From positions 1-28,500 of the forward strand of contig JACPRG010000021.1 in the NCBI GenBank assembly GCA_016190025.1: 28,500 nt of DNA. The letters are read 5' to 3'. Position 1 is the stretch's first letter, and each line of letters starts with the position of its first letter. The DNA is from Candidatus Tectimicrobiota bacterium (GTDB lineage Bacteria; UBA8248; JACPRG01). Below, in pieces: positions 6,522 through 14,262 of this stretch. A model generated the notes under the pieces. It saw nothing but the letters and a program-made list of their open reading frames with translations, made no database searches and had not been told where the DNA came from. A program made the translations under genes and the position numbers.

Positions 6522-8072
6522 GTGATACAGCTCCAAAGGGTTCCGGGGACCTTACCGATACGTCGGTCCGTTTCCCAGGCGCTCCTGCTTTCTTTCTGCC
6601 TTGGTTTTTTGGCGGCCTGTACGGGTGTCAGTGTCGGGACGCTTCCAACGTCCGATGACGCGAAGAATGGGCTCTCCTCCAAGCCCCGCAAGAAGCCGGG
6701 AGAACCCGAGCCCGCCCCGGACCGGCAGAGTGGTTTGATTCCCTCCACCCCCTCTCCCGGAGCGATGCCCGCGGAGCCCTCCGGGCCGGACATCACCAGC
6801 CGGCTTTCCTTGCCGCGCGACTGGGAGGATTTTCTTTCCCTTCCGGACCCCGGATCGTCCGAAAGGATGGACGAAGAAAGACAGCCGGAAGGCGATACCC
6901 GGATCGAGCGAGACGGCGAGTCCCGGATTCCCATTGTCCTCAACGCCCGCGTCCACCAGTTCATTCGTCATTTCACGGGCCCCAACCGGAAGACATTCGC
7001 GAAGTGGCTGGAGCGTTCGGGCCGCTATCAAGCGATGATGCAGCGGATCCTCCGGGAAGAGGGGGTGCCCGAGGACCTGTTCTACGTGGCCCTCATCGAA
7101 AGCGGCTTCAACCCGAAGGCGGAGTCCTGGGCCGGCGCCCGGGGCATCTGGCAATTCATGAAGCCCACGGCCCGCAAGTATGGCCTTGTGGTGGATTGGT
7201 GGATCGATGAGCGGCGGGACCCGGTGAAATCCACGAGGGCGGCCGCCCGGTACTTCAAAGACCTCCACAACACCTTCCGGTCCTGGTATCTGGCGCAAGC
7301 GGGTTACAACGCCGGGGAAGGCAGAATCCAGTGGGGGTTGAGCCGTTTGAAGAACAAGGATTTCTGGACGTTGGCCCGCACCCGATACATCAACCGAGAG
7401 ACCCGCAACTTTGTGCCGCAGTTCGTGGCGGCCGCCATCATCGCGAAAAACCCCGAGGTCTACGGCTTCACCTCCCTGGACTATGAGGAGCCTTTGCGTT
7501 TTGAGCTGGTCCCGGTTCCCCGCCCGACCGATTTGCGACGGGTCGCCGTCGCCGCCGGCGTCTCTGTGGAAACCATCCGAGAGTTGAACCCTGAGCTGCT
7601 CCGTTGGAAGACGCCTCCCGACTACCCGGATTACAGCGTCAAAGTTCCGTTCGGCACTGGGGAAAAGGTGGCCGCGGCGTTGCGCCGCTGGGAACCCGGG
7701 CCGCGCGGCGGGAGATATCGCGTCCAAAAAGGCGACACCTTGGAGAAAATCGCGCGGGAGACGGGCGCGACGGTTGAGGCCCTGGCCGCGCTGAACGGGC
7801 TGCCGGATCCGGATCAGATTTACGAGGGCCAGAGGCTAATCATTCCAGGCGCGCGAAAGGATGGGGGGGACCCCGCTTCCGGGGCGTCCGGAAAAGCGTC
7901 CCGCGCCGACGAGAAGCGCTTATTCCATGTGGTGCAGTCGGGGGAGACCCTCTGGAAAATCTCCCTCCGATATCAGGTTTCCCTGAAAGAGCTCCTGGTT
8001 TGGAACCGCTTGTCGGAAGATGCCCGGATCCAGCCCGGAGACAAAATTCGCCTCTTCCCAGAAAACCTCTAG
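6522..8072 (+). CDS. mltD: Membrane-bound lytic murein transglycosylase D with two LysM domains
   Basis: The 516-residue product is an outer-membrane-type lipoprotein: after RR there is a hydrophobic stretch ending in the lipobox Leu30-Ala31-Ala32-Cys33. A proline- and charge-rich linker follows. The SLT domain spans roughly residues 160-290, with catalytic Glu193 in ALIESGFNPKAESW, then GARGIWQFM and AQAGYNAGEGRIQW. Two LysM peptidoglycan-binding repeats lie at about 397-442 (YRVQKGDTLEKIA) and 467-512 (FHVVQSGETLWKIS). The enzyme cleaves the MurNAc-GlcNAc bond with formation of 1,6-anhydroMurNAc in wall remodelling. GTG 6522 is preferred over GTG 6507 because GGAGG sits seven bases upstream and the lipoprotein signal is then well placed. 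It is a single-gene unit with its own promoter, facing the lapAB operon end. Confidence 0.93.
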   Translation: MIQLQRVPGTLPIRRSVSQALLLSFCLGFLAACTGVSVGTLPTSDDAKNGLSSKPRKKPGEPEPAPDRQSGLIPSTPSPGAMPAEPSGPDITSRLSLPRDWEDFLSLPDPGSSERMDEERQPEGDTRIERDGESRIPIVLNARVHQFIRHFTGPNRKTFAKWLERSGRYQAMMQRILREEGVPEDLFYVALIESGFNPKAESWAGARGIWQFMKPTARKYGLVVDWWIDERRDPVKSTRAAARYFKDLHNTFRSWYLAQAGYNAGEGRIQWGLSRLKNKDFWTLARTRYINRETRNFVPQFVAAAIIAKNPEVYGFTSLDYEEPLRFELVPVPRPTDLRRVAVAAGVSVETIRELNPELLRWKTPPDYPDYSVKVPFGTGEKVAAALRRWEPGPRGGRYRVQKGDTLEKIARETGATVEALAALNGLPDPDQIYEGQRLIIPGARKDGGDPASGASGKASRADEKRLFHVVQSGETLWKISLRYQVSLKELLVWNRLSEDARIQPGDKIRLFPENL

Positions 8073-8099
8073 AAGCCGCTGCTCCGCTCGGTCCATAGG

Positions 8100-8126
8100 C
8101 CCCGCGGACTCATCCCGTGGGCGGGG
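8100..8126. terminator. GC-rich inverted repeat between convergent genes
   Basis: CCCCGC (8100-8105) and GCGGGG (8121-8126) form an inverted repeat in the 67-base space between the mltD and lapAB stops. No T-tract follows on either side, so it would be at most a weak or factor-assisted terminator for both genes. Confidence 0.25.
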
Positions 8127-8139
8127 AGGCGGGAAGCCT

Positions 8140-9459
8140 TCAGCCGGAGCGGCGGGAGAGTCCCGAGGCATCGGCGGGTCCCTCCGTCTCGTCCAGCGTC
8201 CCCCACCGGCCGCAGGAGGGGCAGCGCCCGGCCCACCTTTCGAAGCCTTCGCTGCAGGCCGAGCACCGGAATCCGGGACTTTCGAGTGAGCCCGCTGAGA
8301 GCTCTGCTCGCGCATCGGCGGGGTTTCCCAGATCCAGGAGCGCCCGCGCCCGAAGCGTCCGGGCGGGCTCAGTGCGCCTCGCCGGTGGGGAGAGGTGGTC
8401 CGATTCCGCCAGCGCGTCCGACGGCCGGCCCTCGCGCAGGCAGGCCTCCGCCAGGGCGAACCGCAGCCGGTCGTCGGAGGGACGCTTGCGCGCCTCCTTG
8501 CGCAGGGCGCGCAGCACCTCGTCCGCCGCGCCCGAGGTGTCCAGCATGGACAGAAGGCGGCGGATGAAAATGGATGCGGGGAGCCGGTCGTATCCGTCGA
8601 GCCAGGCGCGGATCGCCTTGAGGCTCTCTCCGGCGCTTCGGTGGGCGTCGCCCAAGGCGACGTGGGCCGGGACGCAGCGGCCGTCGGCGCGCAGCGCCCG
8701 CCTGAAAAAGTGCATCCCCTCTTGGACTCGGCCGGACTCCAGGCGGCGGCGGCCGGCCTCGTAGAGAAGATTTGCCAGGAGCCTTCTCCCGTCTTCGTCT
8801 CTGGTTTCGCCGGGAAGACGGAGGAGCGTTTCCTGAACGTCCACGGCGGCCTCCCATTCCCCGCGGGAGATGTGGTAGTCCCGGAGGCGGAGCATCGGGA
8901 TGGCTTCTCCGCGGCCTGCCTGCCTGGCTCGCTCCCCGAGGGCCCGCAAGGCGTCCGTCCGTCCCGCGCTGGCGAGATCATCGGAGAAGCTCGCCATCAG
9001 TTCGAGGTCGTCGGCCCCGGCCTGGAGGGCCTTCCGGTGAAGGGCGAAGGCGGCGGACAGGTTTCCGAGACGGCGCTCCAGGTCGCCGCAGGCCAGCAGG
9101 GCGTTCTGGTGGGCGGGGTCTTGCCGAAGGGCGTGGTGGAAGGCGCGTCGCGCGTCGCGGGCGTCTCCCGAGGCGAGGGCCGCGAGGCCGGCTTGGTAGC
9201 TCGCCTCCGATTTCCGGTGTCGCCTGAGCGCGCGGGCCTCGCGCCATTTGCGCCAGCCCGCCGCGAGGTGGGAGGACAGATCGCTGAACCCGGCGCCGAG
9301 GGCCCCGATCAGCGCGGAACCCAGCACCACCACGACAAGGGGAACGCGCCAGGCGCGGCCGGGCGCGAGGGTGAATTGGATGTCGCCGGCGTTCAGGAAA
9401 AGAAGGTAGAGGCCGCCCGCCAGGGGAAGGAGGCAGGTCAGCAGGAATCGAACCGGCAT
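8140..9459 (-). CDS. LapA-LapB fusion: two-TM domain plus TPR and rubredoxin-like metal domain
   Basis: The 439-residue protein begins with two transmembrane helices (about residues 3-22 and 38-57) separated by NAGDIQFTLAPGRAW and followed by a basic stretch, as in LapA/YciS (DUF1049). About ten TPR units follow (for example SYQAGLAALASGDARDARRAFHHAL). The C-terminal Cys399-x2-Cys402-x10-Cys413-x2-Cys416 set, ending CPSCGRWGTLDE, is the rubredoxin-like metal centre of LapB/YciM. LapB controls lipopolysaccharide synthesis by presenting LpxC to the FtsH protease and scaffolding LPS enzymes at the inner membrane. In enterobacteria LapA and LapB are separate genes in one operon; LapB there has a single N-terminal helix. 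It is the last gene of the rplU operon, 41 bases after the dksA-like gene. The LapB call is firm; the LapA part rests on topology and spacing. Confidence 0.82.
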   Translation of the reverse strand: MPVRFLLTCLLPLAGGLYLLFLNAGDIQFTLAPGRAWRVPLVVVVLGSALIGALGAGFSDLSSHLAAGWRKWREARALRRHRKSEASYQAGLAALASGDARDARRAFHHALRQDPAHQNALLACGDLERRLGNLSAAFALHRKALQAGADDLELMASFSDDLASAGRTDALRALGERARQAGRGEAIPMLRLRDYHISRGEWEAAVDVQETLLRLPGETRDEDGRRLLANLLYEAGRRRLESGRVQEGMHFFRRALRADGRCVPAHVALGDAHRSAGESLKAIRAWLDGYDRLPASIFIRRLLSMLDTSGAADEVLRALRKEARKRPSDDRLRFALAEACLREGRPSDALAESDHLSPPARRTEPARTLRARALLDLGNPADARAELSAGSLESPGFRCSACSEGFERWAGRCPSCGRWGTLDETEGPADASGLSRRSG

Positions 9460-9500
9460 GGGCGTCTCGATGGGTCAGGACAAAGAGAGGGTGTGCGCCC

Positions 9501-9875
9501 TTAGCCCTCGCGGGGCGCTTGCTCGGCCTCGCTTTGGCAAGACACGCAAAAGCGCGCGTAGGGCATGACGTCCAGGCGTTTGGCCGGGATTTTTCCTCCA
9601 CAACGCTCGCAGATCCCGTAGGTGTTGTTCTCGATCTTCTCCAACGCCATCATGACCAGTCTCAGTTGATTCCTTTCTTTTTCCCCCAAGTCGATGAGAA
9701 TTTGGCGGATGTGGATCTCGGCCGCCTGGTCGGCGATGTCTTGCGTGCCGTCATCGCCCAGGTCCTTGCTTTCGCGCATCCGCGCCCCGACGTCTCCGAG
9801 GAAAGAGCGCCGGATTTCCAACAGCTTCTGCCGGTATTTTTCGAGTGACTTTTTGTTCGGCGATTTTTTGTTCAT
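9501..9875 (-). CDS. dksA: DksA/TraR-family RNA polymerase-binding protein
   Basis: The 124-residue protein has a lysine-rich start, a coiled-coil region with the acidic tip motif DIADQA (residues 46-51, the D-x-x-D-x-A of DksA), and a C4 zinc finger with Cys89, Cys92, Cys110 and Cys113 (C-x2-C-x17-C-x2-C). DksA enters the secondary channel of RNA polymerase and, with ppGpp, lowers rRNA and ribosomal-protein transcription. Its place in an operon that starts with L21 and L27 fits a role linked to growth control. The ATG (9875-9873) overlaps the rsfS stop as ATGA, so translation is probably coupled. Length is shorter than E. coli DksA (151) and typical of DksA proteins in other phyla; assignment to the exact subfamily is less sure. 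Confidence 0.88.
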   Translation of the reverse strand: MNKKSPNKKSLEKYRQKLLEIRRSFLGDVGARMRESKDLGDDGTQDIADQAAEIHIRQILIDLGEKERNQLRLVMMALEKIENNTYGICERCGGKIPAKRLDVMPYARFCVSCQSEAEQAPREG

Positions 9876-10336
9876 TGATCACTTCCTGTCTGGGATGCGG
9901 TCGGGTCCGCTTGCGATGCCTCCGCCGCCTCTGCGATGGGTTCCCCCGCCAGCCTTGTGAGCCTGGGGGCTCGGGCCCAAAGACGCTCCAGGTTGTAGAA
10001 CCTCCGGGCCTCCTCGCTGAACACGTGAACCACGAGGTCTTCGTAATCCAGCAGGATCCAGTTCCCCTCTCCGATCCCTTCCCGGGCGAGGGGCTTGACG
10101 CTGTTTTCCGCGAGGTGTTCGTCGATGGCGTCGGCGATGGCCTGCATCTGGCGGGGATTCTGGCCCGAACAGAGGAGAAACAGATCGGTGATGCTGGAGA
10201 TCCCGCGGAGGTCGAGGACCACGATGTCCGTCGCCTTTCTGTCCGATGCGGCGCGGTAGGCGAGAAGTCCTCTCTCCTCGCCCCCCAGGCGCGCTCCTTT
10301 ACGGCTTCGCGACTTCCCGTCCCAGCGCAACGGCAT
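9872..10336 (-). CDS. rsfS: Ribosomal silencing factor RsfS (iojap family)
   Basis: The 154-residue protein carries the RsfS/DUF143 domain in about residues 25-125: ATDIVVLDLRGISSITDLFLL, CSGQNPRQMQAIADAI and WILLDYEDLVVHVFSEEARRFYNLERLW. RsfS binds L14 on the 50S subunit and blocks joining of the subunits when nutrients are short. ATG 10336 lies inside the end of nadD and gives a 38-base overlap; the first 24 residues are basic and not conserved, so a later non-ATG start is possible, though none has a better ribosome site. The tail after the domain is Ala-rich and variable. The stop overlaps the next start as ATGA. The nadD-rsfS order is the common one in Gram-negative bacteria. Confidence 0.9.
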   Translation of the reverse strand: MPLRWDGKSRSRKGARLGGEERGLLAYRAASDRKATDIVVLDLRGISSITDLFLLCSGQNPRQMQAIADAIDEHLAENSVKPLAREGIGEGNWILLDYEDLVVHVFSEEARRFYNLERLWARAPRLTRLAGEPIAEAAEASQADPTASQTGSDQ

Positions 10337-11039
10337 AAAGCAAGTGCTCCAAAATGTAAGTCTCGACCGCCTCGGGAACGAGGTATTTGATGCTCCGGCC
10401 CGCCGCCAGGCGCTTTCTCAGCATCGTGGACGAGACGTGGAAATAAGGGATGTCTTTCAGCCAGATTCGCCGGCCGCTGGGTTCCACCCGGAGGCCTTCG
10501 GCCATCGCCTGGTTGTCGAATCCTGTCCGGGAGAAGGCCGGCTCTCCGAAGCGCGCCGTCACGGTTTCCTCCAGCAGGGCGATCATCTCGTCCACCGAAA
10601 GGGTCGGCCGCCGCACCACCACGAAGTGGGTCATCCGGAAAAGTTCCGGGGCGTCCCTCCAGGAGCCGATGCTCCGGAAGGCGTCCTGGCCGAGGATGAA
10701 AAAGAATTCCGCCGCGGGGCCGAACTCCTCGGTGAGGGCCCTCAGCGTGTCGACGGTGTAGCTGACGCCCCCCCGCCGGATCTCCAGGTCGCGGGCCTCC
10801 AGCCTCGGGTTGTGGGCCGCGGCCAGGGTGACCATGCGGAGCCGGTGCTCGGCGGAGATGACGCCCTCGTGCTCCTTGAGGGGGGGCTGGTTGGTGGGGA
10901 TCAGGAGAACCTTCTCCAGGTCGAAATCCTTTCCCACTTCCTCCGCCGCCACCAGGTGGCCCATGTGGACGGGGTTGAACGTCCCGCCCAGGATGCCGAT
11001 GCGCAGAGGGCCTCCGTCCACGTCATGGGAACGGGTCAC
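10299..11039 (-). CDS. nadD: Nicotinate-nucleotide adenylyltransferase
   Basis: The 246-residue enzyme joins nicotinate mononucleotide and ATP to give deamido-NAD in NAD synthesis. The nucleotidyltransferase signature GILGGTFNPVHMGHL lies at residues 15-29 (GTFNP and HxGH), and the second motif VSSTMLRKRLAAG lies near the C-terminus. YTVDTLRAL and FILGQDAF, family marks for substrate binding, are also present. Start is GTG 11039, 16 bases after the proB stop, with GAGGGG about ten bases upstream. The end overlaps rsfS by 38 bases. The protein is slightly longer than the usual 190-220 residues because of an insert around residues 150-180. Confidence 0.94.
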   Translation of the reverse strand: MTRSHDVDGGPLRIGILGGTFNPVHMGHLVAAEEVGKDFDLEKVLLIPTNQPPLKEHEGVISAEHRLRMVTLAAAHNPRLEARDLEIRRGGVSYTVDTLRALTEEFGPAAEFFFILGQDAFRSIGSWRDAPELFRMTHFVVVRRPTLSVDEMIALLEETVTARFGEPAFSRTGFDNQAMAEGLRVEPSGRRIWLKDIPYFHVSSTMLRKRLAAGRSIKYLVPEAVETYILEHLLYAVALGREVAKP

Positions 11040-11055
11040 GGTTCAAAGCCCCTCA

Positions 11056-12210
11056 TCAGAGAAGAACGAGGTTGTCCCGATGGATGACCTCATCGTATTC
11101 CTTGAACCCGAGGACGGCCTGGATGGCGTTCGTGTGCCGGCCCTTGATCCGGTCCAGGTCGGCCGCCCCGTAGTTGACCAGGCCCCGGGCGAACTCCTCC
11201 CCGCCGAGGGCGCAACAGGAGACGGAATCGCCGAAGGAGAAGTTCCCCTCCACCGCGACCACCCCGGAGGGGAGGAGGCTTTTCCCTTTCTGGGTGAGGG
11301 CGATCCGGGCTCCCTCGTCCACGAAAATCTGTCCCTTGGACCTACGCGCGAAGGCGATCCAGCTTTTGCGGCCGCTGAGATGGGCGCCGTCCGCGCGAAA
11401 AAACGTGCCGATCGGTTCCCCCCGAAGGATGGCCTGGAGCACCCCCTCCCGGCGCCCTGCCGCGACCACGGCGGGGACGCCCGCCTCCCGGACGGTCTTC
11501 ACCGCCCGGAGCTTGGTCACCATGCCCCCCGAGCCGGCCTCGCTCGTCTCCCGGTCCGCCATGGCCTCGGTGTGTTCGTCGATGTGGTCCACCTCCGGGA
11601 TCAGGCGGGCCTTGGGGTCTTTTCGGGGGTTGGCGTCGAAGAGGCCGTCCACGTCGGTCAGGATGATGAGAAGGTCCGCCCCCACCATGGGGGTGATGAG
11701 GGCGGAGAGGGTGTCGTTGTCTCCGAAGCGGATCTCTTCCACGGAGACGGAATCGTTTTCGTTGATGATCGGCAAAACGCCCTGGGCCAGCATGGTGAAC
11801 ACGGTGTTCCGGGCGTTGAGGAAGCGCGCCCGGTGGTGCACGTCGTCATGGGTCAACAGGATCTGGCCGACGATGATTCCCTTGTCCTGGAACCACCGCT
11901 GGTAGGCCTGGATGAGCCGGCTCTGGCCGACCGCCGCAGCGGCCTGTTTCAGGGGGATGTTCCTCGGCTTTCCCTGGATGCCCAGCGCCTGCAGCCCCGC
12001 GCTGATGGCGCCCGAGGAGACCAGAATCACCTGGAGGCCGGCGCGGCGGAGCTCGGCGATCTGGTCGACCAGGGAGCGGACCGCGCCCTCATCCAGACCC
12101 GCGCCCTCCGATCCCGCCAATACGCTGCTGCCGACCTTGACGACGATCCGGCGGCACGACCTCAGGACCTCTCTGGAGCCGGGGGCGATGACGGTTCCCT
12201 CCCCCTTCAT
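11056..12210 (-). CDS. proB: Glutamate 5-kinase with PUA domain
   Basis: The 384-residue enzyme phosphorylates the side-chain carboxylate of glutamate, the first step of proline synthesis. The amino-acid-kinase domain covers about residues 20-270, with RIVVKVGSSVL, VSSGAISAG, INENDSVSVEEIRFGDND and LTDVDGLFDANP. A C-terminal PUA domain begins near SWIAFARRSKGQIFVDEGA, as in the long bacterial form. ATG (12210-12208) overlaps the obg stop in an ATGA arrangement, implying coupled translation; the frame is open further upstream but only inside obg. No proA follows, so the partner reductase must be elsewhere. The obg-proB-nadD order is a recurrent neighbourhood in Desulfobacterota-like genomes. 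Confidence 0.95.
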   Translation of the reverse strand: MKGEGTVIAPGSREVLRSCRRIVVKVGSSVLAGSEGAGLDEGAVRSLVDQIAELRRAGLQVILVSSGAISAGLQALGIQGKPRNIPLKQAAAAVGQSRLIQAYQRWFQDKGIIVGQILLTHDDVHHRARFLNARNTVFTMLAQGVLPIINENDSVSVEEIRFGDNDTLSALITPMVGADLLIILTDVDGLFDANPRKDPKARLIPEVDHIDEHTEAMADRETSEAGSGGMVTKLRAVKTVREAGVPAVVAAGRREGVLQAILRGEPIGTFFRADGAHLSGRKSWIAFARRSKGQIFVDEGARIALTQKGKSLLPSGVVAVEGNFSFGDSVSCCALGGEEFARGLVNYGAADLDRIKGRHTNAIQAVLGFKEYDEVIHRDNLVLL

Positions 12211-13211
12211 GGGACCAGGGCTTCTTCCGGCCGGAGCGCCCGGCGGATGGCGTGGAGCAGCCGGGGAATCCCCTCGCCCGTGACGGCGGAGATGGGGTAG
12301 ACCTCCTGCAGGCCGGTGGCGGCGAGGAAGTCGGCGAGGGCCTCGCGGGCGTCCGGGAGGTCCATCTTGTTGGGGGCGACCAGGATGGGTCTCTCGGCCA
12401 GAGACGGGTCGAAGCGGGCCAGCTCCACAGACACCGCGCGGAAGGCGTCGGCGGGTTTGCCCTCCGGCGGGCACAGGTCCACCACGTGCACGAGGAGCCT
12501 GGTCCTCTGGATGTGCTGCAAGAAGCGCGTGCCGAGGCCCTTGCCCTCGTGGGCGCCCTCGATGAGACCGGGGAGGTCCGCGGCCACGCAGGACTGGAAC
12601 TCCCCCAGGTCCACCACGCCCAGGACGGGCTCCAGGGTCGAGAAGGGGTAATCGGCGATGCGGGGGCGGGAGGCGGAGATCCGGGTCAGCAGAGAAGACT
12701 TTCCGGCGTTGGGCGCGCCGATGATTCCCACGTCGGCCAGGAGCCGCAACTGAAGAAGGACCGTCCGGGCTTCGCCCGGCTGCCCTTCCTCGGCGATCCG
12801 CGGGGCGCGGCGCACGGGGGACTTGAATCGCGCGTTCCCTCTCCCCCCCCGGCCGCCGCGCGCGACGACGACCTCCTGCCCTTCACGGACGAGGTCGGCG
12901 AGAATTTCGCCCGTCTCTTCGTCGGTCACCACCGTGCCCGCGGGGACTTCGACCCGAGCATCTTCCCCCCTGCGGCCATGCTGATCCTTGCCCTGCCCAT
13001 GGGCGCCCCGCTTCGCGGCGACCCTCGGCCGGTACCGAAAGGCCAAAAGTGTTCTCTCGGACAGGGACGCCCGCAAGATCACGTCCCCGCCGTCGCCGCC
13101 ATCACCGCCGTTGGGGCCGCCCCGTGGGACGTATTTCTCGCGCCGAAAACTGATGCAGCCGCGGCCTCCCTCTCCTCCTTGCACGATGATCCGGGCCGAG
13201 TCGATGAGCAT
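12207..13211 (-). CDS. obgE: Obg/CgtA GTPase
   Basis: The 334-residue GTPase acts in 50S ribosome assembly and stress response. The N-terminal Obg fold (about 1-158) is glycine-rich: FRREKYVPRGGPNGGDGG and VVARGGRGGRGNARFKSP. The G domain follows, with G1 GAPNAGKSS, switch region YPFSTLEP, G3 DLPGLIEGA, G4 NKMD and G5 SAVTGEG. The variable C-terminal OCT domain is absent, so this is the short form. ATG 13211 begins the conserved MLIDSARIIVQGGEGG; the frame is open upstream but that part is out-of-frame rpmA/rplU sequence. The gap to rpmA is 11 bases, and the end overlaps proB by four. Confidence 0.96.
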   Translation of the reverse strand: MLIDSARIIVQGGEGGRGCISFRREKYVPRGGPNGGDGGDGGDVILRASLSERTLLAFRYRPRVAAKRGAHGQGKDQHGRRGEDARVEVPAGTVVTDEETGEILADLVREGQEVVVARGGRGGRGNARFKSPVRRAPRIAEEGQPGEARTVLLQLRLLADVGIIGAPNAGKSSLLTRISASRPRIADYPFSTLEPVLGVVDLGEFQSCVAADLPGLIEGAHEGKGLGTRFLQHIQRTRLLVHVVDLCPPEGKPADAFRAVSVELARFDPSLAERPILVAPNKMDLPDAREALADFLAATGLQEVYPISAVTGEGIPRLLHAIRRALRPEEALVP

Positions 13212-13222
13212 GTTTGCGGGGG

Positions 13223-13492
13223 TCAGGTGGATTCCGCCGGAACCTCGACGACGTGGATGAATTTTCGGCCGCCCCGCCCGGTTTGGAACTTCACCTGCCC
13301 GGTCCTCTTGGCGAACAGCGTGTAGTCGCCGCCCGTTCCGACGCCGTCGCCCGCGTGGTAGGACGTGCCGCGCTGCCGGACCAAGATGGTGCCGGCCTGG
13401 ACGAGCTGGCCGCTGTACCGCTTGATGCCGAGCCGTTTGCCCTGACTGTCCCGGCCGTTTTGGGAGCTGCCGCCGGCCTTCTTGTGAGCCAT
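13223..13492 (-). CDS. rpmA: 50S ribosomal protein L27
   Basis: The 89-residue protein starts [20 protein letters not shown] and contains [18 protein letters not shown] and [10 protein letters not shown], the standard L27 sequence. L27 reaches the peptidyl-transferase centre with its N-terminus. There is no cleavable N-terminal extension of the Firmicutes kind, in line with a Gram-negative origin. It lies 12 bases after rplU and 11 before obg. Confidence 0.97.
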   Translation of the reverse strand: MAHKKAGGSSQNGRDSQGKRLGIKRYSGQLVQAGTILVRQRGTSYHAGDGVGTGGDYTLFAKRTGQVKFQTGRGGRKFIHVVEVPAEST

Positions 13493-13504
13493 TTTCTCTG
13501 CCTC

Positions 13505-13819
13505 TTAAGACGGAATGATTTCCGTGATGCGCACCGCCGTGAAAGGCTGCCGGTGTCCGTTCTTGCGGCGGTAGCCCTTGCGCTTTTTTTTCTTGAAGAC
13601 GATGATCTTGCGGGCCCGGTCCTGCTCCACGATGACGCCCTTCACCTGGGTGCCCGCCAGATCGCCCGGAGAGACCTTCAGGCCTTCTCCCTGCCCGACG
13701 GCCACCACCCTGGAGAAGGTCACTTCCTGGCCCACATCGCCCTCGAGCCGCTGCATGCGGACGATCTCGCCCTGGGATACCCGATATTGATGCCCTCCAC
13801 AATCAATGACTGCATACAC
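13505..13819 (-). CDS. rplU: 50S ribosomal protein L21
   Basis: The 104-residue protein matches L21 throughout: MYAVIDCGGHQYRVSQGEIV at the start and FKKKKRKGYRRKNGHRQPFT near the end, which contacts 23S rRNA. Start is GTG 13819, preceded by GGGAG at nine bases. It is the first gene of an eight-gene operon; the leader of roughly 85 bases after the promoter at 13911-13939 shows no L21-leader structure that I can recognise. Confidence 0.97.
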   Translation of the reverse strand: MYAVIDCGGHQYRVSQGEIVRMQRLEGDVGQEVTFSRVVAVGQGEGLKVSPGDLAGTQVKGVIVEQDRARKIIVFKKKKRKGYRRKNGHRQPFTAVRITEIIPS

Positions 13820-13910
13820 GATATGGCACTCCCTGCGGGGCTGAGACCCGTCACATGAACCGGAACCACTTGATCCTGACCAAACCTCAACGCAATGGTC
13901 AAAACATTGG

Positions 13911-13939
13911 AATTTAACTCAGAACAGCGTTCCTGTCAA
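13911..13939 (-). promoter_or_regulatory. Main promoter of the rplU operon
   Basis: On the minus strand a perfect TTGACA (13939-13934) is followed after 17 bases by TAAATT (13916-13911). It is the best promoter in the 443-base gap before rplU. A second TTGACC at 13902-13897 lacks a good -10 box at the right distance. Confidence 0.65.
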
Positions 13940-14262
13940 GAACAATTCCCGAGAAGAGGAGGGTACTAACCCCTCCGTTTCTAAGGAGTTAGCCTCTGCT
14001 TTGGGCCGACCCCTCTCAGGCGCTGTTTCTCCTGCAAGGAGGCCACACGCGGGCCGGCAGGGCGGCGCCGGGGAGAGACGGCTCCCAGCCGGCGTACATC
14101 TTGATGGATAACCGCCGCGGTCTGGGGCTGGGCGCTCGGTGAGTCCAGCCGCCGGTCATCTGGGGCAAACGTATCCCCCCTGCCGCCCGCCCCGCGAGAG
14201 CGCCGAAGCCAGCCTGGGTGCCTTTCCTCAAAGGTCCGCCGCGCGCCGGTGGGCCTTCCCCC
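13940..14262. other. Gene-free stretch with two inverted repeats
   Basis: I see no gene between the rplU promoter and the stop of the NMT1-type protein. Two stem structures are present: GGAGGG/CCCTCC (13958-13963 with 13971-13976), and CGCCGG-GGAG with CTCC-(3)-CCGGCG (14066-14075 with 14082-14094). Either could end the transcript of the upstream binding-protein gene (stop at 14263), but neither has a T-tract. The first overlaps an alternative stem, CTAA...CTCC with GGAG-TTAG (13966-13992), and the two exclude each other. Confidence 0.4.

Noticed and set aside
8100..8126. Strong intrinsic terminator after mltD
   Set aside because: The inverted repeat has a 15-base loop and no T-tract; kept only as a weak candidate.
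10810..12300. 496-codon open frame antisense to nadD, proB and obg
   Set aside because: It crosses three conserved genes and their junctions, so it is a composition effect.
13897..13902. TTGACC as a second -35 box for rplU
   Set aside because: The matching -10 position (CAGGAT) is poor, and the pair at 13939-13911 is much better.
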